Source: Nocardioides luteus
GTDB taxonomy: Bacteria; Actinomycetota; Actinomycetes; Propionibacteriales; Nocardioidaceae
Assembly: GCF_015752315.1 (NCBI RefSeq)
Contig: NZ_JADOVJ010000001.1
Location: forward strand, 2,968,501-3,032,500
Length of the DNA: 64,000 nt
Reading direction: 5' to 3'
The translations under genes and the position numbers were made by a program. Under the pieces are notes generated by a model. That model did no database searches and had not been told where the DNA came from. It saw only the letters and a program-made list of their open reading frames with translations. The stretch's first letter is position 1. Every line of letters begins with the position of its first letter. Shown one piece after another: positions 1-8,477 of the stretch.

Positions 1-455
1 TCGAAGTCCTTGGGCAAGCCGTACGTTGCGTCGTCCTCCCCGACCCACAGCTCGGCGAGGCCGTCCTGATAGATCGAGAGGTCGAGGCCGTCCCCCTCGA
101 TGCGGTCGCTCAGGTCCAGGAGCTGGCCCTGCGCCGCGAACTGCGGGAAGTAGGACAAGTGGTTGGTGAAGACGTCCGGTGCTGTGTCCGAGGCGAAGCC
201 AGTGGTGACGTTCTGCCAGTAGTCGTCCCACCCGTACTGCTCGATCTTCACCTCGATGCCGGTGTGCTCCTGGAAGTCGGTGGCGCACTGCTGGTACGCG
301 GGCTGCTGGTTGCTGTCCCACAGCCAGTACGTGATGGCGCCGTCGACGTCGTCGTCCCCGTCTGACGACGACCCGCATCCGGCGAGGGCGAGGGCGAGCG
401 TCGCAGCGGCCGCGGCTGCGGCGATCGCGCGAACCCGGAGATGGAGGGTGTGCAT
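1..455 (-). CDS. Sugar ABC transporter substrate-binding lipoprotein (3' part cut off by the window)
   Basis: N-terminal 151 residues of an extracytoplasmic solute-binding protein. The start is ATG at 455, with AGGAAGG just upstream. The protein opens with a basic/hydrophobic signal peptide ending in the lipobox LAGC, so it should be lipid-anchored outside the membrane. The mature part (AITYWLWDSNQQPAYQQC, then DFQEHTGIEVK) resembles family 1 sugar-binding proteins. It is the last gene of a leftward unit behind two MalF/MalG-type permeases and an alpha-galactosidase, so an alpha-galactoside is the likely ligand (inference). Placing the binding protein after the permeases is less common than placing it first. 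The C-terminal two thirds lie outside the window. Confidence 0.88.
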   Translation of the reverse strand, partial: MHTLHLRVRAIAAAAAAATLALALAGCGSSSDGDDDVDGAITYWLWDSNQQPAYQQCATDFQEHTGIEVKIEQYGWDDYWQNVTTGFASDTAPDVFTNHLSYFPQFAAQGQLLDLSDRIEGDGLDLSIYQDGLAELWVGEDDATYGLPKDF

Positions 456-507
456 GTCGAACCTTCCTGTGTGAATCGGGACGGCTACGCCGCCCGGGAT
501 AATGCGG

Positions 508-1458
508 TTACTTGATGCCCGAGTAGCCGAGGTTGTCGACGAGCCTGCGTCCGAAGACGAGGAACAGCACGAATACCGGCAAGGCCGCGATCAACGTGCC
601 GGCCATGAGGCCTGACCAGTCGGGGCCGGTCTGCGGCGTCTGCGACCGGAAGATGCCGAGGGCCACCGTCAGGACGCGCGACTCCTCGTCGCGACCCACG
701 AGCAGTGGCCACATGTACTCCCCCCACGCGGTGGTGTACGTCAGCAGGCCGAGGGTGAACAGGGGCGTACTCGACATGGGTAGGAGGATCTGGAGGAAGA
801 TCCGCACATGCCCGGCGCCGTCGATCCGAGCAGACTCCTCCACCTCGCGGTTGATCCCGAGGAAGAACTGGCGCATGAAGAAGACCGCGAACGGAGTCAT
901 GAAGAAGAACGGGAGAATGATCCCGGTCAGCGTGTTCAGCAGGCCGAGGTCCCGGATGAGGATGAAGTTGGGCAGCTGCACGAAGATCGGCGGGATCATC
1001 AGGGCGGTCAGGAACACGAAGAACACGGCGTCCCTCCCCGGCCACTGCAGCCGCGCGAACGCGTACGCGGCCATGGCGGAGAAGAAGACCTGACCGAACG
1101 TGATGGCGGTGGCGACGATCACCGAGTTGCGCAGGTACAGCCAAAGATCGATCGAGCCGGTGGTCCCGCCCTCGGCCGCAGCTTCCTCGGCCGTCGCCAC
1201 GCCCAGCACTCGCGCGAATGCTCCCCAGCTGAAGTCGACAGGCAGGAGGCTCCCCGGGTTGGTGTACAGGGCCGTGTTCGTCGACAGCGCCGTGCGAAGC
1301 ATCCAGTAGAAGGGAAACAAGGTGACGATCAGCAGGACACCCAGGGCGGCCCATGCCAACGCGCGGCCCCATCTGACTCGCGTGCGGCGTCTGACATGCG
1401 CGTTCGTGGTGCCTCGAATGTCGGTCGCAGGGACGGCGTCGTGTGTGGTCGTGGTCAT
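508..1458 (-). CDS. Sugar ABC transporter permease, MalG type
   Basis: Inner-membrane permease of a carbohydrate ABC importer, about 316 residues with six predicted membrane segments beginning near residue 30. The EAA loop that contacts the ATPase is visible as EESARIDGAGHVRIFLQILL. The chosen start is ATG 1458, with GAGG seven bases upstream. An in-frame GTG at 1470 would overlap the stop of the previous gene by four bases (GTGA) and is the alternative. It pairs with the MalF-type permease just upstream and the binding protein downstream. No ATPase gene is present, so a shared MsiK-like ATPase elsewhere is likely, as is common for actinobacterial sugar importers. Confidence 0.93.
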   Translation of the reverse strand: MTTTTHDAVPATDIRGTTNAHVRRRTRVRWGRALAWAALGVLLIVTLFPFYWMLRTALSTNTALYTNPGSLLPVDFSWGAFARVLGVATAEEAAAEGGTTGSIDLWLYLRNSVIVATAITFGQVFFSAMAAYAFARLQWPGRDAVFFVFLTALMIPPIFVQLPNFILIRDLGLLNTLTGIILPFFFMTPFAVFFMRQFFLGINREVEESARIDGAGHVRIFLQILLPMSSTPLFTLGLLTYTTAWGEYMWPLLVGRDEESRVLTVALGIFRSQTPQTGPDWSGLMAGTLIAALPVFVLFLVFGRRLVDNLGYSGIK

Positions 1459-1466
1459 CGGGTTCC

Positions 1467-2387
1467 TCACGTCAGATCCGACTGGTTGGAGCGCATGATT
1501 TTCAGCTGGAAGTACGCAATGCCGGCGAGTGCGACCAGCAGGAAGACGGACATCGCGGAGGCGTAGCCGAGGTCGAAGCGCTCGAACGCCTGTTGGTAGA
1601 TGTAGTAGTAGATGACCCGCGTCGAGTTGATCGGCCCGCCTTCGGTGGTGACCGCCACGGTGTCGAAGATCTGGAAGGACCCGACGACCGTGATCACCAT
1701 GACGAGGGCCAGCACGGGCCGCAGCAGCGGCAACGTGATCGACCAGAACATCCGCGGCTCAGAAGCGCCGTCCAACCCGGCTGCCTCGTACAACTGATCC
1801 GGGATGGTCTGCAGCCCGGCGAAGATCAGCAGGGCCGTGTACCCCACATAGCGCCAGACGTTGATCAGCGCGATCGTCGGGATGGCCAGCGTCTCATCGC
1901 CGAAGAAGGCGACCCTGTCCCCGGTGGCCCAGTCGAGGACGACGTTGATGAAGCCCGTCGAGTAGTCCATCATCCAGAACCACACGAGGGCGACGACGAC
2001 GTTCGCTACCAGATATGGAAGCAGGATGATGCCCCGAACCAACGCCGATCGCGTCAGCCGATGCATGAGGACGGCGATCGCGAGCGCCAAGACCGTCTGG
2101 ACACCGATATTGATGACGACGTACCAGAGTGTCACCTTCAACGCGTTCCAGAAGAGAGGGTCGCCGAGCAGCTCCTGGTAGTTGGCCGTCCCGACGAACT
2201 CTCCCGAGCCCACGAGGTTGCGATCGGTGAAGCTGAACCACAAGCCTCGAAGGGAGGGAAGCAGGTAGAAGGCAACGAAGCCGATCGAAGCCGGGGCAAG
2301 GAACAGGAGCGCGACGCCGAGGTCACCTGTACGGCGTCCTCGCTGCCGCGGCACGGCCTGGTGCCGGGGGTTGGCCATTTTCGTCAT
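1467..2387 (-). CDS. Sugar ABC transporter permease, MalF type
   Basis: First permease of the importer, 306 residues, with a short cytoplasmic N-terminus, about six membrane segments and the EAA loop LYEAAGLDGASEPRMFWSI. It starts with ATG 2387, overlapping the alpha-galactosidase stop as ATGA, which shows translational coupling. A longer reading from 2498 would run inside the galactosidase gene and is rejected. Together with the MalG-type partner it should form the membrane channel for an oligosaccharide. The tight galactosidase-permease-permease-binding protein order points to alpha-galactosides such as melibiose or raffinose (inference from context). Confidence 0.93.
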   Translation of the reverse strand: MTKMANPRHQAVPRQRGRRTGDLGVALLFLAPASIGFVAFYLLPSLRGLWFSFTDRNLVGSGEFVGTANYQELLGDPLFWNALKVTLWYVVINIGVQTVLALAIAVLMHRLTRSALVRGIILLPYLVANVVVALVWFWMMDYSTGFINVVLDWATGDRVAFFGDETLAIPTIALINVWRYVGYTALLIFAGLQTIPDQLYEAAGLDGASEPRMFWSITLPLLRPVLALVMVITVVGSFQIFDTVAVTTEGGPINSTRVIYYYIYQQAFERFDLGYASAMSVFLLVALAGIAYFQLKIMRSNQSDLT

Positions 2388-4579
2388 CGGTAGGTCGCCT
2401 CCACGTGGAGAAGGGCTGAGTGGTCGGGATCGAGGGCCGGCACATGCACGCCCACGTCGCCGAGGACCGCGCCGCTGAGCTCGATCCCGTGGCCCCACCA
2501 GCTCGGGTGGACACGTTCGTCAGGTGGCGCATCTGAGCCGGGACCTGCCGCCTGGACGCGGTAGGTGAGGTCGCGGCGCAGACCGGGAAGCTGGACGCGC
2601 CCGGACGGCCAGGTGACGTGCCGCTCCCGGAGGGTCACGGCATACAAGGCCTCCCGCTGGTCCGGCGAAACGGCTCCGTGGAGCCAGAGGTCACCCTGTT
2701 CGGCGTCGCGGCGTACGACGGTGCCGGTGTGGATGAGCGGTCGCATGCGCTTGTAGAAACTGACCCAGGCCGCCAGCTCGGCCCGATCGGCGGCCGTGGT
2801 CGCCCTCAGGTCCCATTCCACGCCGAAGTGCCCGAACAGGGCGGTGGCCGCCCGGAAGTCCAGGTCGAGCCGACGCCCGGTTGTGTGGGCACGGTCAGCC
2901 CCTATGTGGCTGCCCACCAGCTCCGGTGGCAGCAGCTGGGCGGTCCATCGCTGGATCTGCTGACGCTCGTGCGCGTCGATGCAGTCCGACGCCCACACGC
3001 GATCCGTGTGGTCGATGATCTCCAGGTCGATGCGGGCGCCTCCGGAGGAGCAGGACTCGATCTCGAGCCCAGGTGCCTTCGACCGGATCGCGTCGAGCAG
3101 CCGGTAGGTCGCCAGAGTCTGGCGGTGCACTCCGGCACGTCCCGTGAGCGTGGACCCGGCGTCGATGAGGTCCCGATTGTGGTCCCACTTGATGTAGTCG
3201 ATGCCGTACTCGTGCACCAGCGCCAGAATCTGGTCGCGTACGTGCTCGAACGCGCCGGGATGGGTCAGGTCGAGGACCTGCTGTCGCCGGAACTCGACCG
3301 GCATCCTCCCGGGGACTTGCAGGATCCACTCCGGGTGGGCGCGGGCGATCTCGGAGTCGAGGCTGATCATCTCGGGCTCGAACCACAGACCGAACTGCAT
3401 CCCACGGTTCTTCACCGCGTCGACCAGGACGCGGAAGCGCCCCTCCCCCCATACCTCGCTCGAGACCACCCAGTCGCCGAGTCCGGACGTCTCGTCGCGG
3501 CGGCCTCCGAACCAGCCGTCGTCGAGCACGAAGCGCTCGACACCCACGTCGGCTGCAAGTGCGGCAAGCTCGACCAGCTGCTCGACGTCGTGTTCGAAGT
3601 AGACGGCTTCCCAGACGTTCATCACCACCGGGCGGGGACTGCGCGGATGGTGCGGGCGGGCGCGAAGGTACCGATGCAGCCGCGAGGCAACGTCGTCCAG
3701 CCCTGCGCCGTACACCGCGAAGATCTTCGGCGTCTCGTAGGTCTCACCTGTCCGCAGCTCGACCTCGCCCGGGAGCAACAGCTCACCGCCGAGCAGAAGA
3801 CGCTCGCCGGAGTGGGCTCGTTCGCCGATCACCCGATGGTTACCGCTGAAGGCCACATGAAGGCCCCAAGCCTCACCACCGGCGAAGCCGAGGTCGGCCG
3901 TCCCCGCCATCAGCAACGTGGCGGCGTCCGCACCCGTGCGGCCGTGGCGTCCTTCACGGACATGGGATCCGACGGTGAAGGGCCGGCGCTGTACGACCTT
4001 CTCCTTCGACCAACGGCCGGCGAAGTCCCAGAGATCGTCCGCCCGGGTTGGGACGGGCAGCGCCAGGCTGACCGCGTCGACCGTGTAGGTCCCGGTCCCC
4101 GTGTTGGTCACGCCAGCCTGCATGCGGACGAGGCCGGTCTCCAGCATCTCGACCCGGAGCCCGACCTCAAGCCCTGCCACGGCGTCCGCAGCCACGATCT
4201 CAACGTGCCCGCCTTCCCCGGGAATCGTCGAGACGTCGACGCGCTGGGGACGCAACCACGGGGACCACGAGGTCCCTGAACGATGTCCGGACACTCCGGG
4301 AGTCCCTGCCCACCCCGTGCGCCCCTCCGGGAGGATCGACACCACGACCGGAGTGTCCACTCCGTTGGTCGCCCGCGGCGGGATCGCGGACACTGCGAGC
4401 GCATGTAGACCGGTGTCTGTCTGCGGCCCGGGGTCCGCGCCCCAATGGACCACGTACGGCAACGAGTCCTGCGGGACCGCGAGTATCAATGCGGCCCCTG
4501 AGGCCGCAAGCGTGACGACCTCCGGCCAGCCGGTCTTGGCAGGAGATTCAGCGCCGTCGCGCAGCATGGGAGTGCTCAA
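2384..4579 (-). CDS. Alpha-galactosidase, glycoside hydrolase family 36
   Basis: Cytoplasmic enzyme of 731 residues that hydrolyses terminal alpha-1,6-galactose. The family length is about 700-730. An N-terminal beta-sandwich is followed by a TIM barrel. The nucleophile motif IDYIKWDHNRDL puts the nucleophile near Asp466, and the acid/base motif WASDCIDAHERQQIQ puts it at Asp532/535. The TTG at 4579 has AAGGGCGAGAAG upstream; ATG 4567 (MLRDGAE) is the alternative start. It is the first gene of the unit, so it releases galactose from the imported sugar. No signal peptide is seen. The galactose pathway genes next to it (galK, galT) are broken, so galactose must be handled by copies elsewhere or by another route. 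Confidence 0.93.
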   Translation of the reverse strand: MSTPMLRDGAESPAKTGWPEVVTLAASGAALILAVPQDSLPYVVHWGADPGPQTDTGLHALAVSAIPPRATNGVDTPVVVSILPEGRTGWAGTPGVSGHRSGTSWSPWLRPQRVDVSTIPGEGGHVEIVAADAVAGLEVGLRVEMLETGLVRMQAGVTNTGTGTYTVDAVSLALPVPTRADDLWDFAGRWSKEKVVQRRPFTVGSHVREGRHGRTGADAATLLMAGTADLGFAGGEAWGLHVAFSGNHRVIGERAHSGERLLLGGELLLPGEVELRTGETYETPKIFAVYGAGLDDVASRLHRYLRARPHHPRSPRPVVMNVWEAVYFEHDVEQLVELAALAADVGVERFVLDDGWFGGRRDETSGLGDWVVSSEVWGEGRFRVLVDAVKNRGMQFGLWFEPEMISLDSEIARAHPEWILQVPGRMPVEFRRQQVLDLTHPGAFEHVRDQILALVHEYGIDYIKWDHNRDLIDAGSTLTGRAGVHRQTLATYRLLDAIRSKAPGLEIESCSSGGARIDLEIIDHTDRVWASDCIDAHERQQIQRWTAQLLPPELVGSHIGADRAHTTGRRLDLDFRAATALFGHFGVEWDLRATTAADRAELAAWVSFYKRMRPLIHTGTVVRRDAEQGDLWLHGAVSPDQREALYAVTLRERHVTWPSGRVQLPGLRRDLTYRVQAAGPGSDAPPDERVHPSWWGHGIELSGAVLGDVGVHVPALDPDHSALLHVEATYR

Positions 4580-4614
4580 GCTTCTCGCCCTTCGAAGAAC
4601 CGTGCAGGTTAGTT

Positions 4615-4630
4615 CTGCAAACGTTGGTCA
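4615..4630. promoter_or_regulatory. LacI-type operator O1 in front of the alpha-galactosidase operon
   Basis: CTGCAAACGTTGGTCA, with the central CG and half-site typical of LacI-family operators (TGACCAACGTT on the other strand). The same 16 bases recur exactly 54 bp away at 4669. It lies just downstream of the proposed -10, where bound repressor would block transcription. Confidence 0.75.
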
Positions 4631-4645
4631 AGTGACGTCGGTCAC

Positions 4646-4674
4646 ACGCTACACGAGAGGCATACTGCCTGCAA
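4646..4674 (-). promoter_or_regulatory. Promoter of the alpha-galactosidase/ABC operon
   Basis: On the minus strand TTGCAG (4674-4669) and TAGCGT (4651-4646) are separated by 17 bases, a plausible sigma-70-type -35/-10 pair. The -35 sits inside operator O2 and O1 lies just after the -10, which fits repression by the neighbouring LacI protein. Confidence 0.55.
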
Positions 4675-4684
4675 ACGTTGGTCA
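4669..4684. promoter_or_regulatory. LacI-type operator O2
   Basis: Exact second copy of CTGCAAACGTTGGTCA, overlapping the proposed -35 of the operon. The centre-to-centre distance to O1 is 54 bp, about five helical turns, which would suit a repressor pair or tetramer looping between the sites. Confidence 0.75.
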
Positions 4685-4738
4685 GACATATTTTGCGGAC
4701 GGCTGTCCCCGCCTCGCGGCGGAGGCCCGCGCGCCCCG

Positions 4739-5749
4739 TCAGCGGGCCCGGGCGGCGCTCTCCCGAAGCACCAGCGTGGGCTGCACGGCCGAGTCGGCCG
4801 GGCGCTCGTCGGTGCGGATCCATGCCTCGAGCAGGCCGAACGTTCGGCGTCCGAGGTCGGTGAAGTCCTGCGCCACCGTGGACAGGGCTGGCACCCACAT
4901 GGCCGCGAAAGGCTGGTCGTCGAAGCCGACGATGCTGACGTCGTCGGGGATCTTGCGTCCTCGCTCGGACAACGCTCGGGCCGCCCCGATCGCCAGCTCG
5001 TCGTTGCCACACAGGATGGCAGTCACACTCGGATCGTCGAGGAGCCGCAGAGCCGCGTCATAGCCGGACGTCGGCGAATATTCGGCGCGAACGACGTCTG
5101 GCACGGGGGCCGACGCGGACTCCAGCGCAGCCCGCCACCCCCATTCACGGCCGCTTCGCCGGCGTGTTGCCGGGATCGCGATGTGGTGAACGGTCTGATG
5201 CCCCAAGCTCAAGAGATACTCAGTCGCCGCGCGCCCCCCGGCCTCGTCGTCCAGGAATGCGTGCGGCGTCGAGCCCGCCCTCCGACGAGCGCCCGCCGCG
5301 GCCACGACCGGCACGATGCCCTGCAGCGCGTCGAGCATCGCAACACCCACCGCGTCGAACTCGATCACGATCGCTCCGGCCACCGTCTGGGAGAGCGTCA
5401 TGTCCACCGCGCGAGCCACATCTTCACGGCGACCCGACTCGATCACGGTGATCATCACGACGTACCCGGCCGCACGCGCAGCCTCCTCGATACCCTGGAG
5501 AGTCGCCGCGTATCCGAACCGCGTGGTGTTGCGGGCGAGCACGGCTATGGCGGAGCGCTTTCCGCTCACCAAGGTCTGTGCCGCCGCGTTCGGGCGATAC
5601 CCGAGTTCGTCGACCGCTGCCCGCACCTTCAGGCGCAGCTTCTCGCTCACCGGCGTGCGACCGGTCAGCACACGAGACACCGTCGACAGACTGACTCCGG
5701 CCTTCGCCGCGACGTCGACCAACCCCGGCGGCTTACGAGCTACGTCCAT
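4739..5749 (-). CDS. LacI-family transcriptional regulator of the alpha-galactoside locus
   Basis: DNA-binding repressor of 336 residues. The N-terminal helix-turn-helix reads LVDVAAKAGVSLSTVSRVL (about residues 9-27), followed by the hinge helix region RPNAAAQTLVSGK and a periplasmic-binding-protein-like sugar domain. The frame is open further upstream to 5851, but ATG 5749 (MDVARKPPG) is chosen because the family starts at the HTH and because a copy of the operator lies at 5764-5778, directly upstream. It reads in the same direction as the alpha-galactosidase operon, 160 bp from it, and very probably represses that operon and itself, with a galactoside or galactose as inducer (inference). 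Confidence 0.93.
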   Translation of the reverse strand: MDVARKPPGLVDVAAKAGVSLSTVSRVLTGRTPVSEKLRLKVRAAVDELGYRPNAAAQTLVSGKRSAIAVLARNTTRFGYAATLQGIEEAARAAGYVVMITVIESGRREDVARAVDMTLSQTVAGAIVIEFDAVGVAMLDALQGIVPVVAAAGARRRAGSTPHAFLDDEAGGRAATEYLLSLGHQTVHHIAIPATRRRSGREWGWRAALESASAPVPDVVRAEYSPTSGYDAALRLLDDPSVTAILCGNDELAIGAARALSERGRKIPDDVSIVGFDDQPFAAMWVPALSTVAQDFTDLGRRTFGLLEAWIRTDERPADSAVQPTLVLRESAARAR

Positions 5750-5763
5750 ACGTTCAAGGCTAT

Positions 5764-5778
5764 GGCCAACGTTGGTCA
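5764..5778. promoter_or_regulatory. LacI-type operator O3, autoregulatory site
   Basis: GGCCAACGTTGGTCA, the most symmetrical of the three related sites (CCAACGTTGG is a perfect 10-bp palindrome). It lies 15 bases upstream of the lacI-type start codon, so binding there would give autorepression. Confidence 0.7.
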
Positions 5779-5859
5779 CCGCCACACTCGCCTCCCGCTC
5801 CGAGGCAAAGAGGGCCGCGGACGCCGCCGCGAATTCGGATCGTGCGACCAAGGCCGTGC

Positions 5860-6579
5860 ACCGTCCGCATAGCCACCGGTGGCATGGACGTGCTCCACAC
5901 GGGTGTCGATCACAGTAACGTCAGCCCTGGCGGCTCCAGGTCTTCGACCGGCACCACCCGGGACCTACGGCTGCGGCAGTCGAGGAATACCGCGTGGTCG
6001 GGCTGTGCGAGCAGGGACGCCGTCTAGCCCAGGATCCCGGGTGGTGCTCCGACGATGTGATTCTCGGCGAGATCCGTGGCACGCACCAGAGCTCCCGAGC
6101 CTGGGCGGAGCGCCACACCTCGTCGAGCGCAACCGCGAGCGCGCTCTCGAGCGCTGCCGAGGACGACTGACCAGCACCGACCGGGACATCGGAGACGAAG
6201 AAGGCGTCAAACCCGCTCACACTCGCGAGGTCCGCGCCGACCTGGGCCGAGCCCCCAGGCCGTGCCGAGCGGATACGCGGACCAGCCGGTCGCAGCCTCA
6301 CGGGTGACGTCAGCCAGGGCGTGCTCGACAAGGCCGTCGGACCTGTCGAAGCCACCCGGACGGTCTGGTCGGCGCGCAGCGCGAGGGCCACCTAGGTGCG
6401 CCGCCCGATGCCGAAGGGCAGCACGAACCCTTCGTTGTACTCGGTGTGCTCGCCGATCAGGTTCACTCGGCTGGGGCGGACCAGATCCCGTCGGGTTCCC
6501 GGCCGAAGTGGTCGGCGAAGCCGACGCGGGCACGCTCGAGAATCGACTCCGACGTGGTGCCGGTCGTCGAGTCGGTCAT
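5860..6579 (-). pseudogene. galK: Decayed galactokinase gene (galK), N-terminal half only
   Basis: Pieces of galactokinase are readable in three shifting frames. ATG 6579 opens [17 protein letters not shown]. At about 6,470 a one-base loss breaks [18 protein letters not shown]. The signature [19 protein letters not shown] then meets an in-frame TAG at 6394-6392. Further on come FVSDVPVGAGQSSSAALES (ATP-binding GHMP motif), AENHIVGAPPGIL and TRVEHVHATGGYAD, each needing a frame change. Similarity stops near 5,860, where the lacI-type region begins, so the C-terminal half is lost. The start overlaps the galT remnant as ATGA. The gene cannot make an active kinase. Confidence 0.88.
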
Positions 6580-6824
6580 ACCGGGTTGTCCTCGTCCGCA
6601 CGGGCGATCGCCTCGCGCATCCGCTCGGCCTGGTGCTCCGGCGGGATCTCGGCCACCCAGGCCTCCAATGCGGCCTCGCTCCAGGCCAGGTCCTTCAGCT
6701 TGTCGGCCCCGCGACGCGGGCCGGTGAGCTGGAGAGTGAGGCGGACGCTGTCGCGGTGGGAGCGCACCGGAACCTGCTGCCAGGCGGCGATGTAGGGGGT
6801 CGGGGCGTCGTAGAGCGCGTCGAC
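6576..6824 (-). pseudogene. galT: C-terminal remnant of galactose-1-phosphate uridylyltransferase (galT)
   Basis: About 80 codons with clear GalT C-terminal similarity: ALYDAPTPYIAAW, then [17 protein letters not shown] and [16 protein letters not shown]. The frame ends with TGA overlapping the galK start (ATGA), the usual galT-galK coupling. The catalytic HPH region and the rest of the protein are missing; sequence upstream of about 6,825 belongs to a different, duplicated segment. The gene therefore looks truncated by a rearrangement and is non-functional. Confidence 0.85.
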
Positions 6825-6894
6825 GCCAGCCGCTGTTTCGTCGCCGCGGCGTCGTACTCGTCCAACTGCCTGACGACCTGGCTGCGATCCTCGC

Positions 6895-7062
6895 ACTGCC
6901 CCGCCAAATGGCGGGCAGACCTGTGCAAATTCCGCCACCGGCCGGGTGCCAGGTGTGGGATGCAGGAGTAAGGATGGTCACACCCGCCCGACAGGCGCAG
7001 CCAGTAACCCACACCAACGACGTCTACCCCGATGCCCCGGCCCGGTCGCCGTTCGACTCCGG
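6895..7062. repeat. Diverged duplicate, copy 1, of the esterase control region and start
   Basis: Aligns with 8,473-8,640 over about 170 bp. Shared landmarks are the palindrome CCCGCCA-NN-TGGCGGG (here 6900-6915), ATTCCGCCACCGGCCGGGTG, CAGGAGT and GGTCACA, then a degenerate copy of the esterase N-terminus (CACCAACGACGTCTACCCC for TNDVYP). The start codon is not preserved in this copy and the reading frame soon stops. It appears to be a dead copy left by duplication; it abuts the truncated galT. Confidence 0.75.
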
Positions 7063-7270
7063 GTGTCGGGCATCCACAGTCGGTCGGCAGACCCCGTCAC
7101 GGTGTTCATGGCGGGTCCAGACCCGTGCCCACGTAGGTCGGGACGGGCGTCGAACGTGCGTCTTCCTCATCCCCGTAGGCGAAGGGAACGAACCGGTCGA
7201 CCAGGTTCGCAAGTACGCCGACGCCCTCGGGTTGAACCAAAACACAGTTTGCAGGCTCAAGGAGGAACGC

Positions 7271-8053
7271 ATGCCCATCACCATCGAAGGCAAGAAGATC
7301 ATCGTCACCGGAGGCGCACGCGGCATCGCAAGCGACGCAGTGCGCCACTTCGGGCAAGAAGGGGCTGCTGTCTTCGTGTTCGACGTCCTCGAAGACCTCG
7401 GTCAGCAAGTCGCGGAGGAGACGACTGCCGCTGGCCCAGGAACGGCTGCCTTCCGGCGTGTCGATGTGAGCAAGGAAGACGAAGTACGAGATGCCGTCGA
7501 CTTCGCGGCACGGGAAATGGGCGGTCTCGACGCCGTTTTCAATATCGCCGCCGTCACGGCCGTGACGATGGCTGAGGACATGACGGACGCGTTGTGGGAT
7601 CGCTTGCTCGACGTGAACCTCAAGGGCTTGTCTCACGTATGCCAAGCCGCGTTCCCTCATCTGAAGGAACGCGGCGGCAGCATCGTGAACTTCGGATCGG
7701 ATGTCGGACTGATGGATCGTCCTGCGACGAACATCGCCTATGGAGCGACGAAGGGCGCGATCATCAGCTACACCCGGCTGCTGGCCAACGGGTGGGGGCA
7801 GTACAACATCCGGGCGAACGTGGTCAATCCGCTCATCCGTACCCCGATGTATGACGAGTTCTTGGCGGACCTCAGCGCGGAACAGCGAAGGGCCTACGAG
7901 GACGGCCTGAAGGAGGCTGTGCCACTCGGCGGCACCATGGGCGATGGGCCGACGGATCTCGCTCCCGTTCTCGCCTTCCTCGCCTCGGACGCGTCCAAGT
8001 TCATCACGTCACAGATCATCGGCGTCAACGGAGGTCTCAATCCCGCTCGATGA
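7271..8053 (+). CDS. Short-chain dehydrogenase/reductase
   Basis: Classical SDR of 260 residues. ATG 7271 follows a strong GGAGGAACGC ribosome site; the frame is open upstream but without family sequence. The NAD(P) motif reads VTGGARGIASDAV (the last glycine of TGxxxGxG is Ala), FNIA stands for NNAG, and the active site is YGATK with the upstream Ser in FGSDVG. The ending QIIGVNGGLNPAR is typical of the C-terminus. An acidic residue after beta-2 (FDVLED) favours NAD. The substrate is unknown. The gene lies alone between decayed sequence and an esterase gene, and a strong hairpin follows it. Confidence 0.92.
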   Translation: MPITIEGKKIIVTGGARGIASDAVRHFGQEGAAVFVFDVLEDLGQQVAEETTAAGPGTAAFRRVDVSKEDEVRDAVDFAAREMGGLDAVFNIAAVTAVTMAEDMTDALWDRLLDVNLKGLSHVCQAAFPHLKERGGSIVNFGSDVGLMDRPATNIAYGATKGAIISYTRLLANGWGQYNIRANVVNPLIRTPMYDEFLADLSAEQRRAYEDGLKEAVPLGGTMGDGPTDLAPVLAFLASDASKFITSQIIGVNGGLNPAR

Positions 8054-8109
8054 CCCCGGTGCACTCCTAGCCAATCGTCGCGATCTCGGCGTGAGATGGT
8101 TAGCGCCCC

Positions 8110-8140
8110 GGGCATGTCGTCTCCGTCGCGAGACATGCCC
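8110..8140 (+). terminator. Hairpin downstream of the SDR gene
   Basis: GGGCATGTC (8110-8118) pairs perfectly with GACATGCCC (8132-8140) around a 13-base loop, 57 bases after the SDR stop. No T-tract follows, so it may be an RNA-stabilising hairpin or a weak terminator. Confidence 0.4.
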
Positions 8141-8212
8141 ACATTCGTGACCGAGGAAGTCCCGTCAGGAATGGGCCCCGGTCCCTGAATCGCCCCAGAA
8201 TATCCGGAGAGT

Positions 8213-8257
8213 TTGGTCTGCCCCGGGTTCCGACGCGCGGAACCCGGGGCGGACCAA
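8213..8257 (+). terminator. Very stable hairpin, probable terminator after the SDR gene
   Basis: A 19-bp stem (8213-8231 with 8239-8257) with a single G-U wobble and a 7-base loop; the core is CCCCGGGTTCC/GGAACCCGGGG. It separates the SDR gene from the esterase unit. With no clear T-run, it could act in both directions. Confidence 0.6.
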
Positions 8258-8261
8258 TTCG

Positions 8262-8476
8262 TTGGAAGGATCACTCTCCCGCACGTCGCTCGAGGTATCC
8301 CTCGAGCTGTATGAGTGCGCTGTTCGTCTGGCGATCCGTGATCGCAGCCGCGGCGATCAGTCGTCCGAGTCCGCGACCACCAAGTCGGTCGTCGGCAAGT
8401 TCGGCACCGACGCGCTGAGCAGGTACGCAAGGGGCTGCGTCAGCTCGAACTGGACCTGGCGGCGTTCCTCGACCAT
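8262..8476 (-). other. Degenerate small divergent reading frame opposite the esterase
   Basis: From ATG 8476 a 39-codon frame begins MVEERRQVQFELTQP and ends at a TGA (8357). A second frame then gives RLIAAAAITDRQTNSALIQL, ending near 8,270, as if a frameshift split one product of about 70 residues. A related stretch (CEDRSQVVRQLDEYDAAAT) occurs in the duplicated segment at 6,840-6,900. I do not recognise a family. It may be a broken small regulator, since the shared palindrome lies immediately upstream of it. Confidence 0.3.
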
Positions 8477-8477
8477 A

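Noticed and set aside
1459..1470. GTG 1470 as start of the MalG-type permease
   Set aside because: Possible because of the GTGA overlap, but ATG 1458 has the better-placed GAGG ribosome site; kept only as an alternative.
2618..4279. Long open frame on the plus strand across the alpha-galactosidase gene
   Set aside because: It is antisense to a gene with clear GH36 motifs, shows no family similarity and has the composition of a shadow frame in GC-rich DNA.
5750..5851. N-terminal extension of the LacI-type regulator to 5851
   Set aside because: It would place the operator at 5764-5778 inside the coding region and put 34 non-family residues before the HTH.
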